A stretch of 64,000 bases of DNA from Burkholderia sp. Ax-1724. GTDB lineage: Bacteria; Pseudomonadota; Gammaproteobacteria; Burkholderiales; Burkholderiaceae. Where the stretch lies: positions 62,001-126,000 of the forward strand of contig NZ_VWWL01000016.1 in the NCBI RefSeq assembly GCF_011752995.1. Reading direction: 5' to 3'. Below, piece after piece: positions 18,264 through 27,974 of the stretch. Both the position numbers and the translations under genes were made by a program. Within the stretch, counting starts at the first letter, position 1; every line of letters begins with the position of its first letter. Under the pieces are notes generated by a model. The model worked only from the letters and a program-made list of their open reading frames with translations. It was not told where the DNA came from and made no database searches.

Positions 18264-18511
18264 TGCAGCTCTCCTCGCAACAGAAATGGATTGGCGCGCA
18301 GCGGCAAGCGCGGCGCGGACGCAGTTGCTCGATTATCGGAGTAGAAGGTGTCATCCTTGTTACCGCATCGTAAGATTGCCGATGCATCGGTGCGACTCAT
18401 GATAGCGAGGATAGCGAGTTTTGCGCGGTTCCCGGCGGCAAATTCGGCCGCCGATCCGATAGCCGGATCAGCGGCTGGATGGAGTCGCCAGCCTAATCGC
18501 AAACGCCGCCA

Positions 18512-18913
18512 CTAGCCTAGCGGCCGGGCAAAACTCAGTTCGTGGCCATCCGGATCGGTGAGATGAAAATAGCGCTCGCCCCAAGGCGCGTCGGATGGCG
18601 CGAACGATGGCTGCAATCCCGCCGCGAGTACTTTGCGATAGAGCGCGTCGACATCCGATACATAGATAATCACGCGCCCCCACCAGTTGACCGGCGCGCG
18701 AGCATCGGCAATCAGATTCAGATAGGTTCCGCCGAATGCGAACGATGTAAACGTCTCCTGCGGGCCGCCGAATTTAAGCGGAAAACCGAGCGCTTCGTAG
18801 AACGGCACGGCGCGCCGCATATCGCCGGTAGCCAGCGTAATCGCACTCAGCGATTCGATCCGCGGTTCGGAAGAAGCGGTTTGCGACGATGACGAGGAAG
18901 TAGTTGCGGGCAT
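18512..18913 (-). CDS. VOC-family (glyoxalase/bleomycin-resistance fold) protein
   Basis: 133 residues with the paired beta-alpha-beta-beta-beta modules of the vicinal oxygen chelate superfamily: ITLATGDMRRAVPFYEALGFPLKFG, then RVIIYVSDVDALYRKVLAAG and a C-terminal YFHLTDPDGHELSFARPLG with a metal-ligand Glu. The N-terminal 20 residues are Ser/Thr-rich. The ATG at 18913 has AGGAGA upstream. Substrate unknown; it could be a small-molecule isomerase, dioxygenase or binding protein. Confidence 0.85.
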   Translation of the reverse strand: MPATTSSSSSQTASSEPRIESLSAITLATGDMRRAVPFYEALGFPLKFGGPQETFTSFAFGGTYLNLIADARAPVNWWGRVIIYVSDVDALYRKVLAAGLQPSFAPSDAPWGERYFHLTDPDGHELSFARPLG

Positions 18914-19148
18914 AAAGCGTCTCCTTTTTATCGATAAAGCGCAGCGGCATAGGCATGGAGACCACACTATCGATATCGGTCCAGCACGCCCCACTTAACC
19001 TCGAATCAACCTCGAATTCGCGAGCCCGCACCCAACCGCCGGCATGCGGCAAGTGTCTCACACGCCGCCGTCCCATCCCCATGCGCGCGCCCTTGAAAAA
19101 TCCTCGGCGCGCCCCGCATCTTTGTGCCCGCCTATCCGGAGCATCGCC

Positions 19149-20195
19149 ATGGGAAGCCGCCCCCGCTTTATCGATGACCTGTCGAGCGCCGTATCCGACG
19201 CCCCCGGGCCCCAATCCACCGAACCGCTTAGCGACGACACTGCCCTGCTCGACGCCTATTCGCGCACCGTGATCGGCGCGCTCGAGCGCGTCCAGCAGGC
19301 GGTCGCCTTTATCGCCGTCGAACGCCGCCTGCCGGGCGAGCCGTCCGGGCACGGCCGCGGCGCGCGCGGCGGCACAGGCTCGGGTTTTTTATTTACGCCG
19401 GACGGCTATCTGCTGACCAATAGCCATGTCGTGCATGGCGCGACGCATATTCAGGTGACGCTTGCCGACGGCGCGAAATTCGACGCCGACCTGGTCGGCG
19501 ACGACCCCGGCAGCGATCTCGCCGTGCTGCGCATCGGTTCGCCGGAGCCGCTGCCGCATGTCGAGCTTGGCGAATCGTCGAAGCTGCGCGTCGGGCAGAT
19601 TGCGATTGCGGTCGGCAATCCGCTCGGCCTTCAGCAGACCGTCACGACCGGCGTGGTCTCGGCACTGGGCCGTTCGCTGCGCTCGAATTCCGGCCGCATG
19701 ATCTACGACGTGATCCAGACCGACGCCGCGCTCAATCCCGGCAATTCGGGCGGCCCGCTTATCAATTCGGCGGGCCAGGTTATCGGCGTCAATACGGCGA
19801 TCATCCCCGGCGCGCAGGCAATCTGCTTTGCGACAGCAATCGATACCGCCAAATGGGTCATCATGCAGATCTTTGCTTATGGCCGCGTACGGCGCGCGTA
19901 TATCGGCGTGGCCGGCACGACCATGCCGCTGTCGCGACGTATGCAGCGCTATTTCGGGCTTAGCGCGCAAAGCGGCGTGCATGTAATGGAAATCGTCAAG
20001 GGCAGCCCGGCCGCGCTCGGCGGCTTGCGCACCGACGATACGATTGTCGCGATCGACTCACAGCCGGTGCAGGATGTGGATAGCCTGCAACGTACGCTCG
20101 ACGCTTCGCGTATCGACAGGCCAGTCAGCGTGACCGTGCTGCGCGGCGCGCAGCGGGTGGAACTGACGTTGACGCCGGTGGAGCAGGCGGGGTGA
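19149..20195 (+). CDS. HtrA/DegP-like trypsin-type serine protease with PDZ domain
   Basis: 348 residues. The catalytic triad is visible as H93 (TNSHVVHG), D123 (GSDLAVLRIG) and S200 (NPGNSGGP). A PDZ domain follows at about 255-345 (RRAYIGVAGTTMPLSRRM, GLRTDDTIVAIDSQPV). The N-terminus has no clear signal peptide or transmembrane helix from the start at 19149 (GGAG at 9 nt), unlike DegP/DegS, so location is uncertain and may be cytoplasmic. It stands alone. Confidence 0.88.
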   Translation: MGSRPRFIDDLSSAVSDAPGPQSTEPLSDDTALLDAYSRTVIGALERVQQAVAFIAVERRLPGEPSGHGRGARGGTGSGFLFTPDGYLLTNSHVVHGATHIQVTLADGAKFDADLVGDDPGSDLAVLRIGSPEPLPHVELGESSKLRVGQIAIAVGNPLGLQQTVTTGVVSALGRSLRSNSGRMIYDVIQTDAALNPGNSGGPLINSAGQVIGVNTAIIPGAQAICFATAIDTAKWVIMQIFAYGRVRRAYIGVAGTTMPLSRRMQRYFGLSAQSGVHVMEIVKGSPAALGGLRTDDTIVAIDSQPVQDVDSLQRTLDASRIDRPVSVTVLRGAQRVELTLTPVEQAG

Positions 20196-20254
20196 GGAAA
20201 GGGGTTGGCCGCGCCGCGGCCGGCCCCTAGGTAGGGCTGGGGCACTCTACATCG

Positions 20255-20342
20255 AACCCTACATTCAACCCTACATAAAAATAAATTAACCCTTATAAAC
20301 CAATTAGTTGCGATATATAATCGAGGACATTAAACCCTACAT
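20255..20342. repeat. Three copies of AACCCTACAT in the fic promoter region
   Basis: Exact 10-bp copies lie at 20255-20264, 20267-20276 and 20333-20342, in an AT-rich stretch directly upstream of the fic start at 20361. The first two are 12 bp apart and the third sits at the likely core promoter. This arrangement is typical of a repressor or autoregulator binding several direct repeats. Confidence 0.55.
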
Positions 20343-20360
20343 AGAACCGTATTGTCTGTT

Positions 20361-21563
20361 ATGACAACCGTCGTTTCGTTCGAACCATTGTTTCCCGAGG
20401 AGCGCGTACTCGATCCGCTGCTCGAACGCACCGCCGAACTCGTCGATTCGTCACAAAAGCTGCTTGCCGTAAGCGGAACGCCACTTGCCGCTGCGCTCGT
20501 GCCGCAATTGCGGGCAATGAATTCGTACTACACAAACAAGATCGAAGGCCAGCACACCACGCCTGCCCGAATCGAGGCCGCGCTCAAGCGGAACTATTCC
20601 GCCGATATGGCCGAACGCAAAAAACAGCGCCTTGCGCTGGCGCATATCGCAACGGAAACCGCGCTTGAAGAAGAGTGGTTTTCGCTCGGGGTATCCGCCC
20701 TGTTCGAACCCGCACGGCTTGCCGCCATTCACAACCGGTTCTTTTCCTATCTGCCGGTCGACGAGCGCTTTACCAGCGAGGGCGAGCCGATTGAACCCGG
20801 CAAGCTTCGCCAGGCGGATGTCACGGTAGGCCGGCATCTGGCGCCGGAGCCCGAAATGATCGAGCCGCTACTCGATGCCTGGTCCACTCGATATGCGCGC
20901 ATACGAATCAAGGATTACCAGCTGATCGGCATTGCCTGCTCGCATCATCGGTTGGCATGGATTCACCCGTTTGCGGACGGCAACGGCCGGGTCGCGCGCC
21001 TGCATTCGCATCTCGCCCTGCGTGCAGCCGATTTGACGCACGGTTTATGGTCCCCGCTTCGCGGCCTTGCGCGAGAACATGAGCAGTACTATGTCAGACT
21101 AAGCGAGGCCGATCAGCGGCGCCGTAATGATCTCGATGGCCGGGGCACTCTCTCTCAGGAAGGCCTGGTGCAGTTCGCCCAGTTCTTTCTGGACTGTTGC
21201 CTGGACCAGGTCAGCTTTATGGTCCGCATGACCGGATTCGACGGCATTGCGGATCGCCTGCACGATCTATTGCGATATTTCGATTCCAATCCATGGATGA
21301 TCGGTTCGGAAAAATCGGTTATCAAACCGGAAGCATCAGCACTGGCTATGGAATTCGTGGCGACGCGCCGCGCAGTCACGCGCGCGGAATTCAATCAGAT
21401 GCTCGGCGTAAGCGATGTTCTGGCGCGCCGGATTACGCGCTCCCTACTCGATATCGGTCTGCTCGATTCGCCTTCGCATCGCGGTGATCTTTCCTTTGGA
21501 CTCCCACTAAAAAGCCTTCGCTTTCTATTCCCACGCTTGTGGCCCGAAGTCGACCAGGAATAG
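20361..21563 (+). CDS. Fic-family protein (putative AMPylase) with N-terminal inhibitory motif
   Basis: 400 residues. The Fic core HPFADGNGR (H202-R210) is the canonical HPFx(D/E)GNGR active site for transferring AMP from ATP to a hydroxyl. The inhibitory alpha-helix motif (S/T)xxxE(G/N) is present near the N-terminus as T58-N-K-I-E62-G63, so this is a class II, self-inhibited Fic protein. A C-terminal winged-helix-like region (TRAEFNQMLGVSDVLARRITRSLLDIGLL) follows. The ATG at 20361 was taken; the more upstream in-frame codon is TTG. No antitoxin gene is next to it, as expected for class II. The target is unknown. Confidence 0.88.
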   Translation: MTTVVSFEPLFPEERVLDPLLERTAELVDSSQKLLAVSGTPLAAALVPQLRAMNSYYTNKIEGQHTTPARIEAALKRNYSADMAERKKQRLALAHIATETALEEEWFSLGVSALFEPARLAAIHNRFFSYLPVDERFTSEGEPIEPGKLRQADVTVGRHLAPEPEMIEPLLDAWSTRYARIRIKDYQLIGIACSHHRLAWIHPFADGNGRVARLHSHLALRAADLTHGLWSPLRGLAREHEQYYVRLSEADQRRRNDLDGRGTLSQEGLVQFAQFFLDCCLDQVSFMVRMTGFDGIADRLHDLLRYFDSNPWMIGSEKSVIKPEASALAMEFVATRRAVTRAEFNQMLGVSDVLARRITRSLLDIGLLDSPSHRGDLSFGLPLKSLRFLFPRLWPEVDQE

Positions 21564-21587
21564 GCAAACCGCAACCCCCAACACCCT

Positions 21588-23333
21588 CTACTGAACCACC
21601 CGCGCCACCCCTCGCCCGCGCGGATCAGTCGCCGCTTCCGGCCTATTGCCATTGACCTGGATCACCTGAATATCGCCGACAAAATCCTGTCCTTCCAGCG
21701 TATAGCCCTTCGCTTCGATCTGCTTCGCGAGTTCGCCCTCGATCGGCTTATACGGCTCCCAGAAAATCGTATTCGCCGGCAAGAGCTGATGATGGAAACG
21801 CATCGCGGCAACCGCATCGGGCAGCGGCATATCGTAGTCGTAGATATTGTTGATGACCTGGAAGATCGACGTAAAGATACGCGAGCCGCCCGGCGTGCCG
21901 ATGACGAGCGCGACCTTGCCGTCTTTCGTCAGGATCGTCGGGTCCATCGACGATAGCGGCCGCTTTTTCGGCTCGATCGCATTCGCATCGGCGCCCACCA
22001 CGCCAAATGCATTCGCGACGCCGGGCTTCGAGGAAAAGTCGTCCATCTCGTCGTTGAGCGCGATACCGGCGCGATCCACCACGACACCCGAGCCAAACGC
22101 GCCGTTGAGCGTATACGTATTCGAAACCGCATTGCCCCATTTGTCGACCACCGAATAGTGCGTGGTCTCGGACTTCTCCGGCATCGACGTGCCGAGGCCC
22201 GGCTGAATGCTCGCCGTATCCGAAGGCGTAACGGGATTGACCTCGGCCGCACGCTTCGCGAGATACGCATCGTCGATCAACTGCGCGACCGGCACCTGAT
22301 AGAAGTCGGGATCGCCGAGATACTGCGCGCGATCCGCAAACACGCGCTTCTCGATCTCCGCGATCAGATGCACATACTGCGCGGAATTGAGCGGCACGCC
22401 CTTGAAGTCGGGCGCGAGATCGGCCTTCATCTTCAACAGCTGCACGAGACCGACGCCGCCCGAACTCGGCGGCGGCGCGGTAATCACACGATAGCCGTTC
22501 CAATCGGCCTGCACCGGCTCACGCCATACGGCCTTGTATTGTTCGAGATCGGCCTTCGTAATCAGACCGTGACCGCGCATCGAGGCCGCGATCAGATCGG
22601 CGGTCTTGCCCGAATAAAAATCCTTCGCGCCCTGATCGGCAATACGCTGCAATACCGTGGCCAGATCGGGCTGCCTGAAGTGGGCGCCCTGTTTCAAACC
22701 GCCGAAATATGTATCGAAATTGGTCTTGCCCGCGAAGTTTTTCTCCGCTTCGTCGCGCCGCTGCTGTAGTGGCTGGCTGACTTCGAAGCCGTCGCGCGCA
22801 TAGTGAATGGCCGGCGCAAGCACCTGCTTCCACTGGAGCTTGCCGAAGCGGCGCTGCGCTTCCCACATGCCTTCCACTGTGCCGGGCACGCCCACCGCGC
22901 GATAGCCGATAAGGCTCATATCCTTGATGACCTCGCCCTTGTCGTCGAGATACATGTTTGTGGTCGCGGCAAGCGGCGCGCGCTCGCGATAGTCGAGAAA
23001 GTAAGGCTTGCCGTCCATATACAACGTCATAAAACCGCCGCCGCCGATATTGCCCGCATCCGGAAACGTGACCGCAAGCGTAAAGGCGATCGCAACGGCC
23101 GCGTCGACCGCATTACCGCCTTGCCTGAAAATCTGCTCGGCGGCATCGGCGCTGTAGTTATCGGGCACGGCAATCGCCGAGCCGCTCAGCACGGCGGGCT
23201 GCGTTGTCGCGGGCGCCTTGGCAAGCGCGGGCGTCGCTTCGAGAAAACCAGTGGCAACAGACAGAAGCGTAACCAGCGCAAAACCGCTGGCCGAAACGCT
23301 AAGCGAAGCTTTGGCGCTGCGAAACGACTTCAT
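21588..23333 (-). CDS. ggt: Gamma-glutamyltranspeptidase precursor
   Basis: 581-residue periplasmic enzyme that hydrolyses or transfers the gamma-glutamyl group of glutathione. The N-terminus is a signal peptide (MKSFRSAKASLSVSASGF, cleavage after PALA). The autoprocessing site is SETTHYSVVDKWG, with the nucleophilic Thr at 390 or 391. NIGGGGFMTLY and the substrate-site GGSRIFTSIFQVI are present. The ATG at 23333 has GGAG upstream; the longer in-frame extension to 23654 has no signal sequence. Confidence 0.93.
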   Translation of the reverse strand: MKSFRSAKASLSVSASGFALVTLLSVATGFLEATPALAKAPATTQPAVLSGSAIAVPDNYSADAAEQIFRQGGNAVDAAVAIAFTLAVTFPDAGNIGGGGFMTLYMDGKPYFLDYRERAPLAATTNMYLDDKGEVIKDMSLIGYRAVGVPGTVEGMWEAQRRFGKLQWKQVLAPAIHYARDGFEVSQPLQQRRDEAEKNFAGKTNFDTYFGGLKQGAHFRQPDLATVLQRIADQGAKDFYSGKTADLIAASMRGHGLITKADLEQYKAVWREPVQADWNGYRVITAPPPSSGGVGLVQLLKMKADLAPDFKGVPLNSAQYVHLIAEIEKRVFADRAQYLGDPDFYQVPVAQLIDDAYLAKRAAEVNPVTPSDTASIQPGLGTSMPEKSETTHYSVVDKWGNAVSNTYTLNGAFGSGVVVDRAGIALNDEMDDFSSKPGVANAFGVVGADANAIEPKKRPLSSMDPTILTKDGKVALVIGTPGGSRIFTSIFQVINNIYDYDMPLPDAVAAMRFHHQLLPANTIFWEPYKPIEGELAKQIEAKGYTLEGQDFVGDIQVIQVNGNRPEAATDPRGRGVARVVQ

Positions 23334-23683
23334 TGCGATCTCCGTAAACGACGGTTTTATCCGTATGACGAATCGGGCTACCTTGGGCTTATAACATGCG
23401 CAGCAAGGTTTTGCTAAACCGCTATATGCCGTATGCCTCGGCGTACTGCCGCATAAAAAGCCTTGAAAAAGGCACTCAAGCGCAATGGGATGAACGTGGC
23501 TTGATACGTGCCGCCGCAATCGCACTGGCACTGGCGGAGTGCGAATCGGCTGGGTAGAAGCAAAGCAATCGAAGCTGGGGAACGGTAAAACGGCGCAGCC
23601 GATGCCGCGAACGCGAGGCGTAAAACGATCGGCACAAATAGAGCAAGCGCGCACTACAAGCGCCGCGAATTGTGCTCACACGC
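23334..23683. other. Intergenic region upstream of ggt
   Basis: 350 bp between the ggt start and the stop of the upstream MFS gene, both on the minus strand. I see no gene, repeat or convincing terminator. It should contain the ggt promoter. Confidence 0.4.
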
Positions 23684-25078
23684 TCACGTGCTCCCGCGAG
23701 CAATTTCGTCGCCCGCATCGTGCGGAAGACGCGCCGTAATCGGAATCGACAGGAACGAGAACAGGCCGACAACCACAAACGCCGGCCAGAAATCGGAGAA
23801 CACGATCTTGGGATGGCCCTGCACGTAATGCGAAATCTGCAGCACGATACCCGAGATCGTCACGCCGAGCCCGAGCGACATCTGCTGGATCACGCTCGCC
23901 ACGCTCGTGGCGCGGCCGATATCGCTGCCTGGAATATCCGCATAGGCGAGCGTATTGAGCGACGTAAATTGCAGCGACGGAAAAAAGCCGCCCACCAGCA
24001 CGATGCACCAGATCAGCCAGTGCGGCGTACCTGGAAAAAACAGCCCATATACGGCGATCGCAACACCCGCGCAGGCGGCATTGACCATCAGCACGGTACG
24101 AAAGCCGTAGTGCCCGAGAATGCGCGTCGCTAGCGTCTTCATAAAGATCGAGCCGAACGCGGACGCGCACGTGATCGCGCCGGCTCTGAACGCGGTCATG
24201 CCAAGCCCTTCCTGCAACGCGAGCGGCAATAGAAACGGCACGGCGCCCAAGCCGATACGAAACAGCGAACCGCCGATCACGCTCGCATGAAAGCTCGGAA
24301 TGCGCAGCAGGCGCAGATCGAGCACCGGCAACTCGACACGGCCCGCGTACAGCACATAGGCCAGCAGCAGCGCGATACCGGTCATGCACATGCCGAACGA
24401 TGCGCTACCCGAGACGAGTTCGCCGCCCACGAGCGAAAGCCCGAGCATAAACAGCGACGCGCCACTCGCCGACAGCACGAAACCGATCCAGTCGAGCCGT
24501 CCGGGATGCGGCTCGTGCGTATTCTCGATGTATTTATTGGTCAGCCAGATGCCGAGCAGACCGATCGGCACGTTGATGACGAAGATCAGCCGCCAATGCA
24601 GATACGTCGTGATAAAGCCGCCGAGCGGCGGCCCGACCACCGGCCCGAGCAGCGCCGGCACCGCCAGATAGTTCATCGCGCGAATAAACTCGGACTTCGG
24701 CAGCGAACGGAAAATAATGATGCGCCCCACCGGGACCATCAGCGCGCCGCCAATGCCCTGCACGAAGCGCGCGGCAACGAAGGTATCGAGCGAGGTGGAG
24801 ACCGCGCACAGCAGCGAGCCGGTGATAAAGATACCGATGGCCGTGCGGAACACGGTACGCGAACCGAAGCGGTCGGCCACCCAGCCGCAGATCGGAATAA
24901 AGACGCCCAGCCCGATTACATACGAGGTGACCGCAAGCTTCAGGGTGATGGGATCGTGGCCGAGGTCGCGCGCCAGAACCGGCAGTGACGTCACAATGAC
25001 CGTGCCGTCCACGTTTTCCATGAACATCGCGCACGCAACGATCAGCGGAACGATGAAAGGGCCTAAGGCGAGCAGCAT
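23684..25078 (-). CDS. MFS transporter, DHA2-type drug or metabolite exporter
   Basis: 464-residue inner-membrane protein with about 13-14 hydrophobic segments. The first helix carries FMENVDGTVIVTSLPVLARDL, like the EmrB/DHA2 motif LDxTIVNVALP. Motif A is GWVADRFGSRTVF and motif C is GPVVGPPLGGFI. A proton-driven exporter is likely; substrate unknown. It lies downstream of the lipid-type operon (25339-28672) on the same strand with a 260-bp gap, so it may be separately transcribed. Confidence 0.9.
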   Translation of the reverse strand: MLLALGPFIVPLIVACAMFMENVDGTVIVTSLPVLARDLGHDPITLKLAVTSYVIGLGVFIPICGWVADRFGSRTVFRTAIGIFITGSLLCAVSTSLDTFVAARFVQGIGGALMVPVGRIIIFRSLPKSEFIRAMNYLAVPALLGPVVGPPLGGFITTYLHWRLIFVINVPIGLLGIWLTNKYIENTHEPHPGRLDWIGFVLSASGASLFMLGLSLVGGELVSGSASFGMCMTGIALLLAYVLYAGRVELPVLDLRLLRIPSFHASVIGGSLFRIGLGAVPFLLPLALQEGLGMTAFRAGAITCASAFGSIFMKTLATRILGHYGFRTVLMVNAACAGVAIAVYGLFFPGTPHWLIWCIVLVGGFFPSLQFTSLNTLAYADIPGSDIGRATSVASVIQQMSLGLGVTISGIVLQISHYVQGHPKIVFSDFWPAFVVVGLFSFLSIPITARLPHDAGDEIARGST

Positions 25079-25338
25079 GGGCGTGGCGGCAGGCAGCTAG
25101 GCCGACGATTTAAAGCAGCGATTATGGCATCGCGGCGGCAACCCATGTTGTTGTGCGAAGGAATTTTCGCCACGCACAGCGGTGCGCACGGCGCCGTGCC
25201 GGTATTGCGCCGGGCTCGGTGTCTCCGTGTCGAGATTAAGACAGCCAAGGGCTGCCGCGTGGGATGCGGAGCGGCGGCGGAACGCGCCGCGTGTCCCGCC
25301 CAATGCCCCGCTCCCCGTTTCCCGTTCCCCGCCGCGGC

Positions 25339-26103
25339 TTAGCGCGACGCGCTAACGAGCGGCTGCAACTGCGGGAGGATCTCGTTGGCCGCGCGCGCGA
25401 CGTCGTTCGGGAAGTCGATTTCGATCCACGGCGCGCCGGTCACGTCGGCGGTATCGAACACCTGGCTGCGTTCGAGCAGCAGGTCACGCACCGCTTCTTC
25501 GTGAGGCATGTTGGCGCGGCCGCTGTCGATATAACCCGCCACAATCTGCGTAAAGCGGCGCGCGGTTTCTTCGCGGAAGCGGAAGAAGCCGACCGATTCG
25601 CCGATCGTGTCGTACTCGAGATTGACCGCCAGCTGCTTGCGCAATTCGACCGGCACGCCGTCTTTCAGACACAGCTTGACGGGCTCGTCGCCCGCCTCGA
25701 AATCGCGGTCGATCAACAGACGGTTGACCGATTCACCGGCCACCAGCGCGCTCAGGATGCGTTCGTCGTAGAGCACGTCGGCGTCCATCAGCAGCACGTC
25801 GCCACCGCGCGTCAGCGCATCGGCCACGGTATGCACGGTCAGCACGCTGCCGAGATCGAAGCGCGGGTTCAGCACGGTCTCGACCCGATGCGGCCAGCCG
25901 ATGCGCGCGAGTTCCGCCTGCACCGATTCCGGCTGAAAGCCGAGCGCCAGCACGACGTCGGTCACCCCGGCGGTTTCGAGCATTTGCAGATGCCGTTCGA
26001 GCAGGCTCATGCCGTCGAACTGCAGCAGGCACTTCGGAAACTGGGCCTGTGGCGGCTGCTGAAGACGCAGGCCGAGGCCCGCGGCGAGAATGATGGCGCG
26101 CAT
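25339..26103 (-). CDS. Nucleotidyltransferase, phosphocholine cytidylyltransferase-like
   Basis: 254 residues with the NTP-transferase fold: AIILAAGLGLRL at residues 3-14 (nucleotide-binding loop), PKCLLQFDG with Lys24, and metal-binding DAD at 107-109. It resembles LicC-type CTP:phosphocholine cytidylyltransferases and inositol-1-phosphate cytidylyltransferases more than sugar-nucleotide enzymes, judging by length and by the STV-like RFDLGSVLTVHT segment. It is the last gene of the operon, 27 bp after the flippase-like gene. A CDP-activated alcohol made here would be the natural donor for the CDP-alcohol phosphotransferase at 27971. The alcohol is unknown. Confidence 0.82.
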   Translation of the reverse strand: MRAIILAAGLGLRLQQPPQAQFPKCLLQFDGMSLLERHLQMLETAGVTDVVLALGFQPESVQAELARIGWPHRVETVLNPRFDLGSVLTVHTVADALTRGGDVLLMDADVLYDERILSALVAGESVNRLLIDRDFEAGDEPVKLCLKDGVPVELRKQLAVNLEYDTIGESVGFFRFREETARRFTQIVAGYIDSGRANMPHEEAVRDLLLERSQVFDTADVTGAPWIEIDFPNDVARAANEILPQLQPLVSASR

Positions 26104-26130
26104 GCGCGGTCCTTTGAAAAAATACGGAGA

Positions 26131-27159
26131 TCAATCGGCAACCGGCACGCGCCGCGTGGCGCGCCGCCGTTGCCAGCTTCTTTCGCTGAAGTGCAAAACC
26201 AGCAGACCCGGCAAGCCGAGCAGGATTTCACGCGCGCGCTTGGCGAGCGAAAGCGCCAGCGCCGCGTCGGGCGGCAGGCCAACGAGCGGCGCGAGCAGCA
26301 GATACCCCCCCTCCTGCACGCCGAGCGAGCCCGGAATCATAAAGGCCGCGCCGCGAATCGCCTGACCGATGCTTTCGAGCAACAGCGCATCGATCCAGCC
26401 GACCGGATGGCCGAGAAAACGCAGCGCGAGCCATACCTCGACCGTACCGACGACCCAGCCGACCAGGCTCAGCGCAAAGCTCGCCGCCACCCGGCCGCGC
26501 TCGCGATAGAGCGACTGCACGGCGGCGTCGACGGCTTCGGCGCGCGTCATCAGCGAGGACCAGTCGCGCTTGCCGAACACCTTCGACACCATGCCGAGCA
26601 GCCGGCCGAACAGGCCGCGCCGCTGCGCATAGTAGAAACCGGCGATCAGCGCGCCGAGCACGGCCGTGGCGATCAGCGTGGCCATGCGCAGGTCGTGCAG
26701 CGCGCCGTGCGCCGCATATGCGCCGAACAACGCTAGGCCGCCGAGCGCGAAAACGATTTGTGCGAGCGCCTGCCAGGTCGTGCTGACGGTGATCGCGGCG
26801 GCCGCGTCGCGCAGCAGCATGCCGCGCTGCGACAGTTGCCGCACCATCACGACCGGACCGCCGATCTGCCCGGCCGGCAGCAGGCTATTGACCGATTCGC
26901 CGATCCAGCGTGCGAACAGCGCATCGCGCAGCGAGAGATCGTAAGCGGTGTTCTCGCGCGCGGCGCCGCGGCGCCGAAGCAGCACCGAGATCGCGCCGGC
27001 ATCGAGCACGAGCGGCACGAGATGGAACGCCGCGACGACCACGAGCCCCCAGCCGGCCGCCAGCAAGGTCGAAGCCACCGAGCCGAAGCCCTGCCACGCG
27101 AGCAGGCCGACGAACAGCGCCGTGCCGATCGACAGCAGAAGCAGCGCCACGCGACTCAT
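26131..27159 (-). CDS. Flippase-like integral membrane protein (UPF0104/HpnL-type lysylphosphatidylglycerol synthase TM domain)
   Basis: 342 residues, mostly membrane helices. Family features are RWIGESVNSLLPAGQIGGP in the first third and the conserved AAFMIPGSLGVQEGGYLLL near residue 290. These proteins resemble the flippase half of MprF and HpnL, which move lipids across the inner membrane. The ATG at 27159 overlaps the upstream oxygenase gene by 4 bp. In this operon it could flip the product lipid made by the CDP-alcohol phosphotransferase. Confidence 0.85.
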   Translation of the reverse strand: MSRVALLLLSIGTALFVGLLAWQGFGSVASTLLAAGWGLVVVAAFHLVPLVLDAGAISVLLRRRGAARENTAYDLSLRDALFARWIGESVNSLLPAGQIGGPVVMVRQLSQRGMLLRDAAAAITVSTTWQALAQIVFALGGLALFGAYAAHGALHDLRMATLIATAVLGALIAGFYYAQRRGLFGRLLGMVSKVFGKRDWSSLMTRAEAVDAAVQSLYRERGRVAASFALSLVGWVVGTVEVWLALRFLGHPVGWIDALLLESIGQAIRGAAFMIPGSLGVQEGGYLLLAPLVGLPPDAALALSLAKRAREILLGLPGLLVLHFSERSWQRRRATRRVPVAD

Positions 27160-27974
27160 GCAGCGCCCTTGCCCCGCGAGACCATCTGACGGAACACCTG
27201 GCGGAAACCGAAGTACGCAATCGCGTCTTTCATGTTCGAGACGAAACGGCGCCACGGCCGCATGTTGGGGTCCGTGACATATTCGAACGTAAGCGACACG
27301 CGCATTTCTTCGGCGCCGGCCGGCGTGATGCGATGGCGCAGCTTGTCGCCGTCGAAAAACACGAGGCCGCCCGGCGGAATCTGCACCGCGCCAGGCACGT
27401 CGGGCACGTCGGGATTGCGCGTGTGCAGCTCGTATTCGAGCCGGCACGACGATTCGTCGATCACGCCGAGCAGCAGCGTGTAACGGCGTCCGTCGTAGTA
27501 CGAAGTATCGTAATGCCAGCCGATATGGTCGCCCGGCCGCGTGTAGTAATAGAGCGCGTAGGCGTGCGGATCGTCGGCGGGAGAAACCTGCAGCTTGTCG
27601 CCGCTCACCTGCTCGAGCCAGCCGATCAGCTCTTTCGAGCGATACAGTTCGGCGATAAACGGCGCAAGACGGTCGATCATATGGCGGCTCACGCTGCCGC
27701 CCTGCTTGTGACCCGGCAGATAGCTGCGGTTCACGTTATCGAGCAGGGCACGCGCGCTGTGAACCAGCTGCGCGGTGGCTTCCGGCGCGAGAAAGTCGTC
27801 CAGATAAAGAAACGCACCCTGTGCCGCGAAGTCTTTGCGCAGACGCGGATTGTCGAACGTGCGGGTGCGGCTTGCGACCGCGCGGTCCGCGTCCGGTGCG
27901 GGCGCGGCAGATGCTGCGACAGAGGCGGTTGCCACGGGGGATGCGATCACGTCGTCTTCGGCGTGGATACTCAT
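27156..27974 (-). CDS. 2-oxoglutarate/Fe(II)-dependent oxygenase
   Basis: 272 residues with a prolyl-4-hydroxylase-like 2OG-Fe(II) domain. Iron ligands are H154 and D156 (GWHYDTSYYDG) and H214 (DKLRHRITPAG); R225 (MRVSLTF) should bind 2-oxoglutarate. The N-terminal 35 residues are Ala-rich and disordered. It overlaps the flanking genes by 4 bp on each side (ATGA), so it is translationally coupled to a CDP-alcohol phosphotransferase and a flippase-like protein. This suggests a hydroxylase acting on a lipid head group or acyl chain, not a peptide. Substrate unknown. Confidence 0.88.
   Translation of the reverse strand: MSIHAEDDVIASPVATASVAASAAPAPDADRAVASRTRTFDNPRLRKDFAAQGAFLYLDDFLAPEATAQLVHSARALLDNVNRSYLPGHKQGGSVSRHMIDRLAPFIAELYRSKELIGWLEQVSGDKLQVSPADDPHAYALYYYTRPGDHIGWHYDTSYYDGRRYTLLLGVIDESSCRLEYELHTRNPDVPDVPGAVQIPPGGLVFFDGDKLRHRITPAGAEEMRVSLTFEYVTDPNMRPWRRFVSNMKDAIAYFGFRQVFRQMVSRGKGAA

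Noticed and set aside
25264..26736. 490-codon plus-strand frame opposite the nucleotidyltransferase and flippase-like genes
   Set aside because: Antisense shadow with Arg/His/Gln-rich composition; real genes are on the minus strand.
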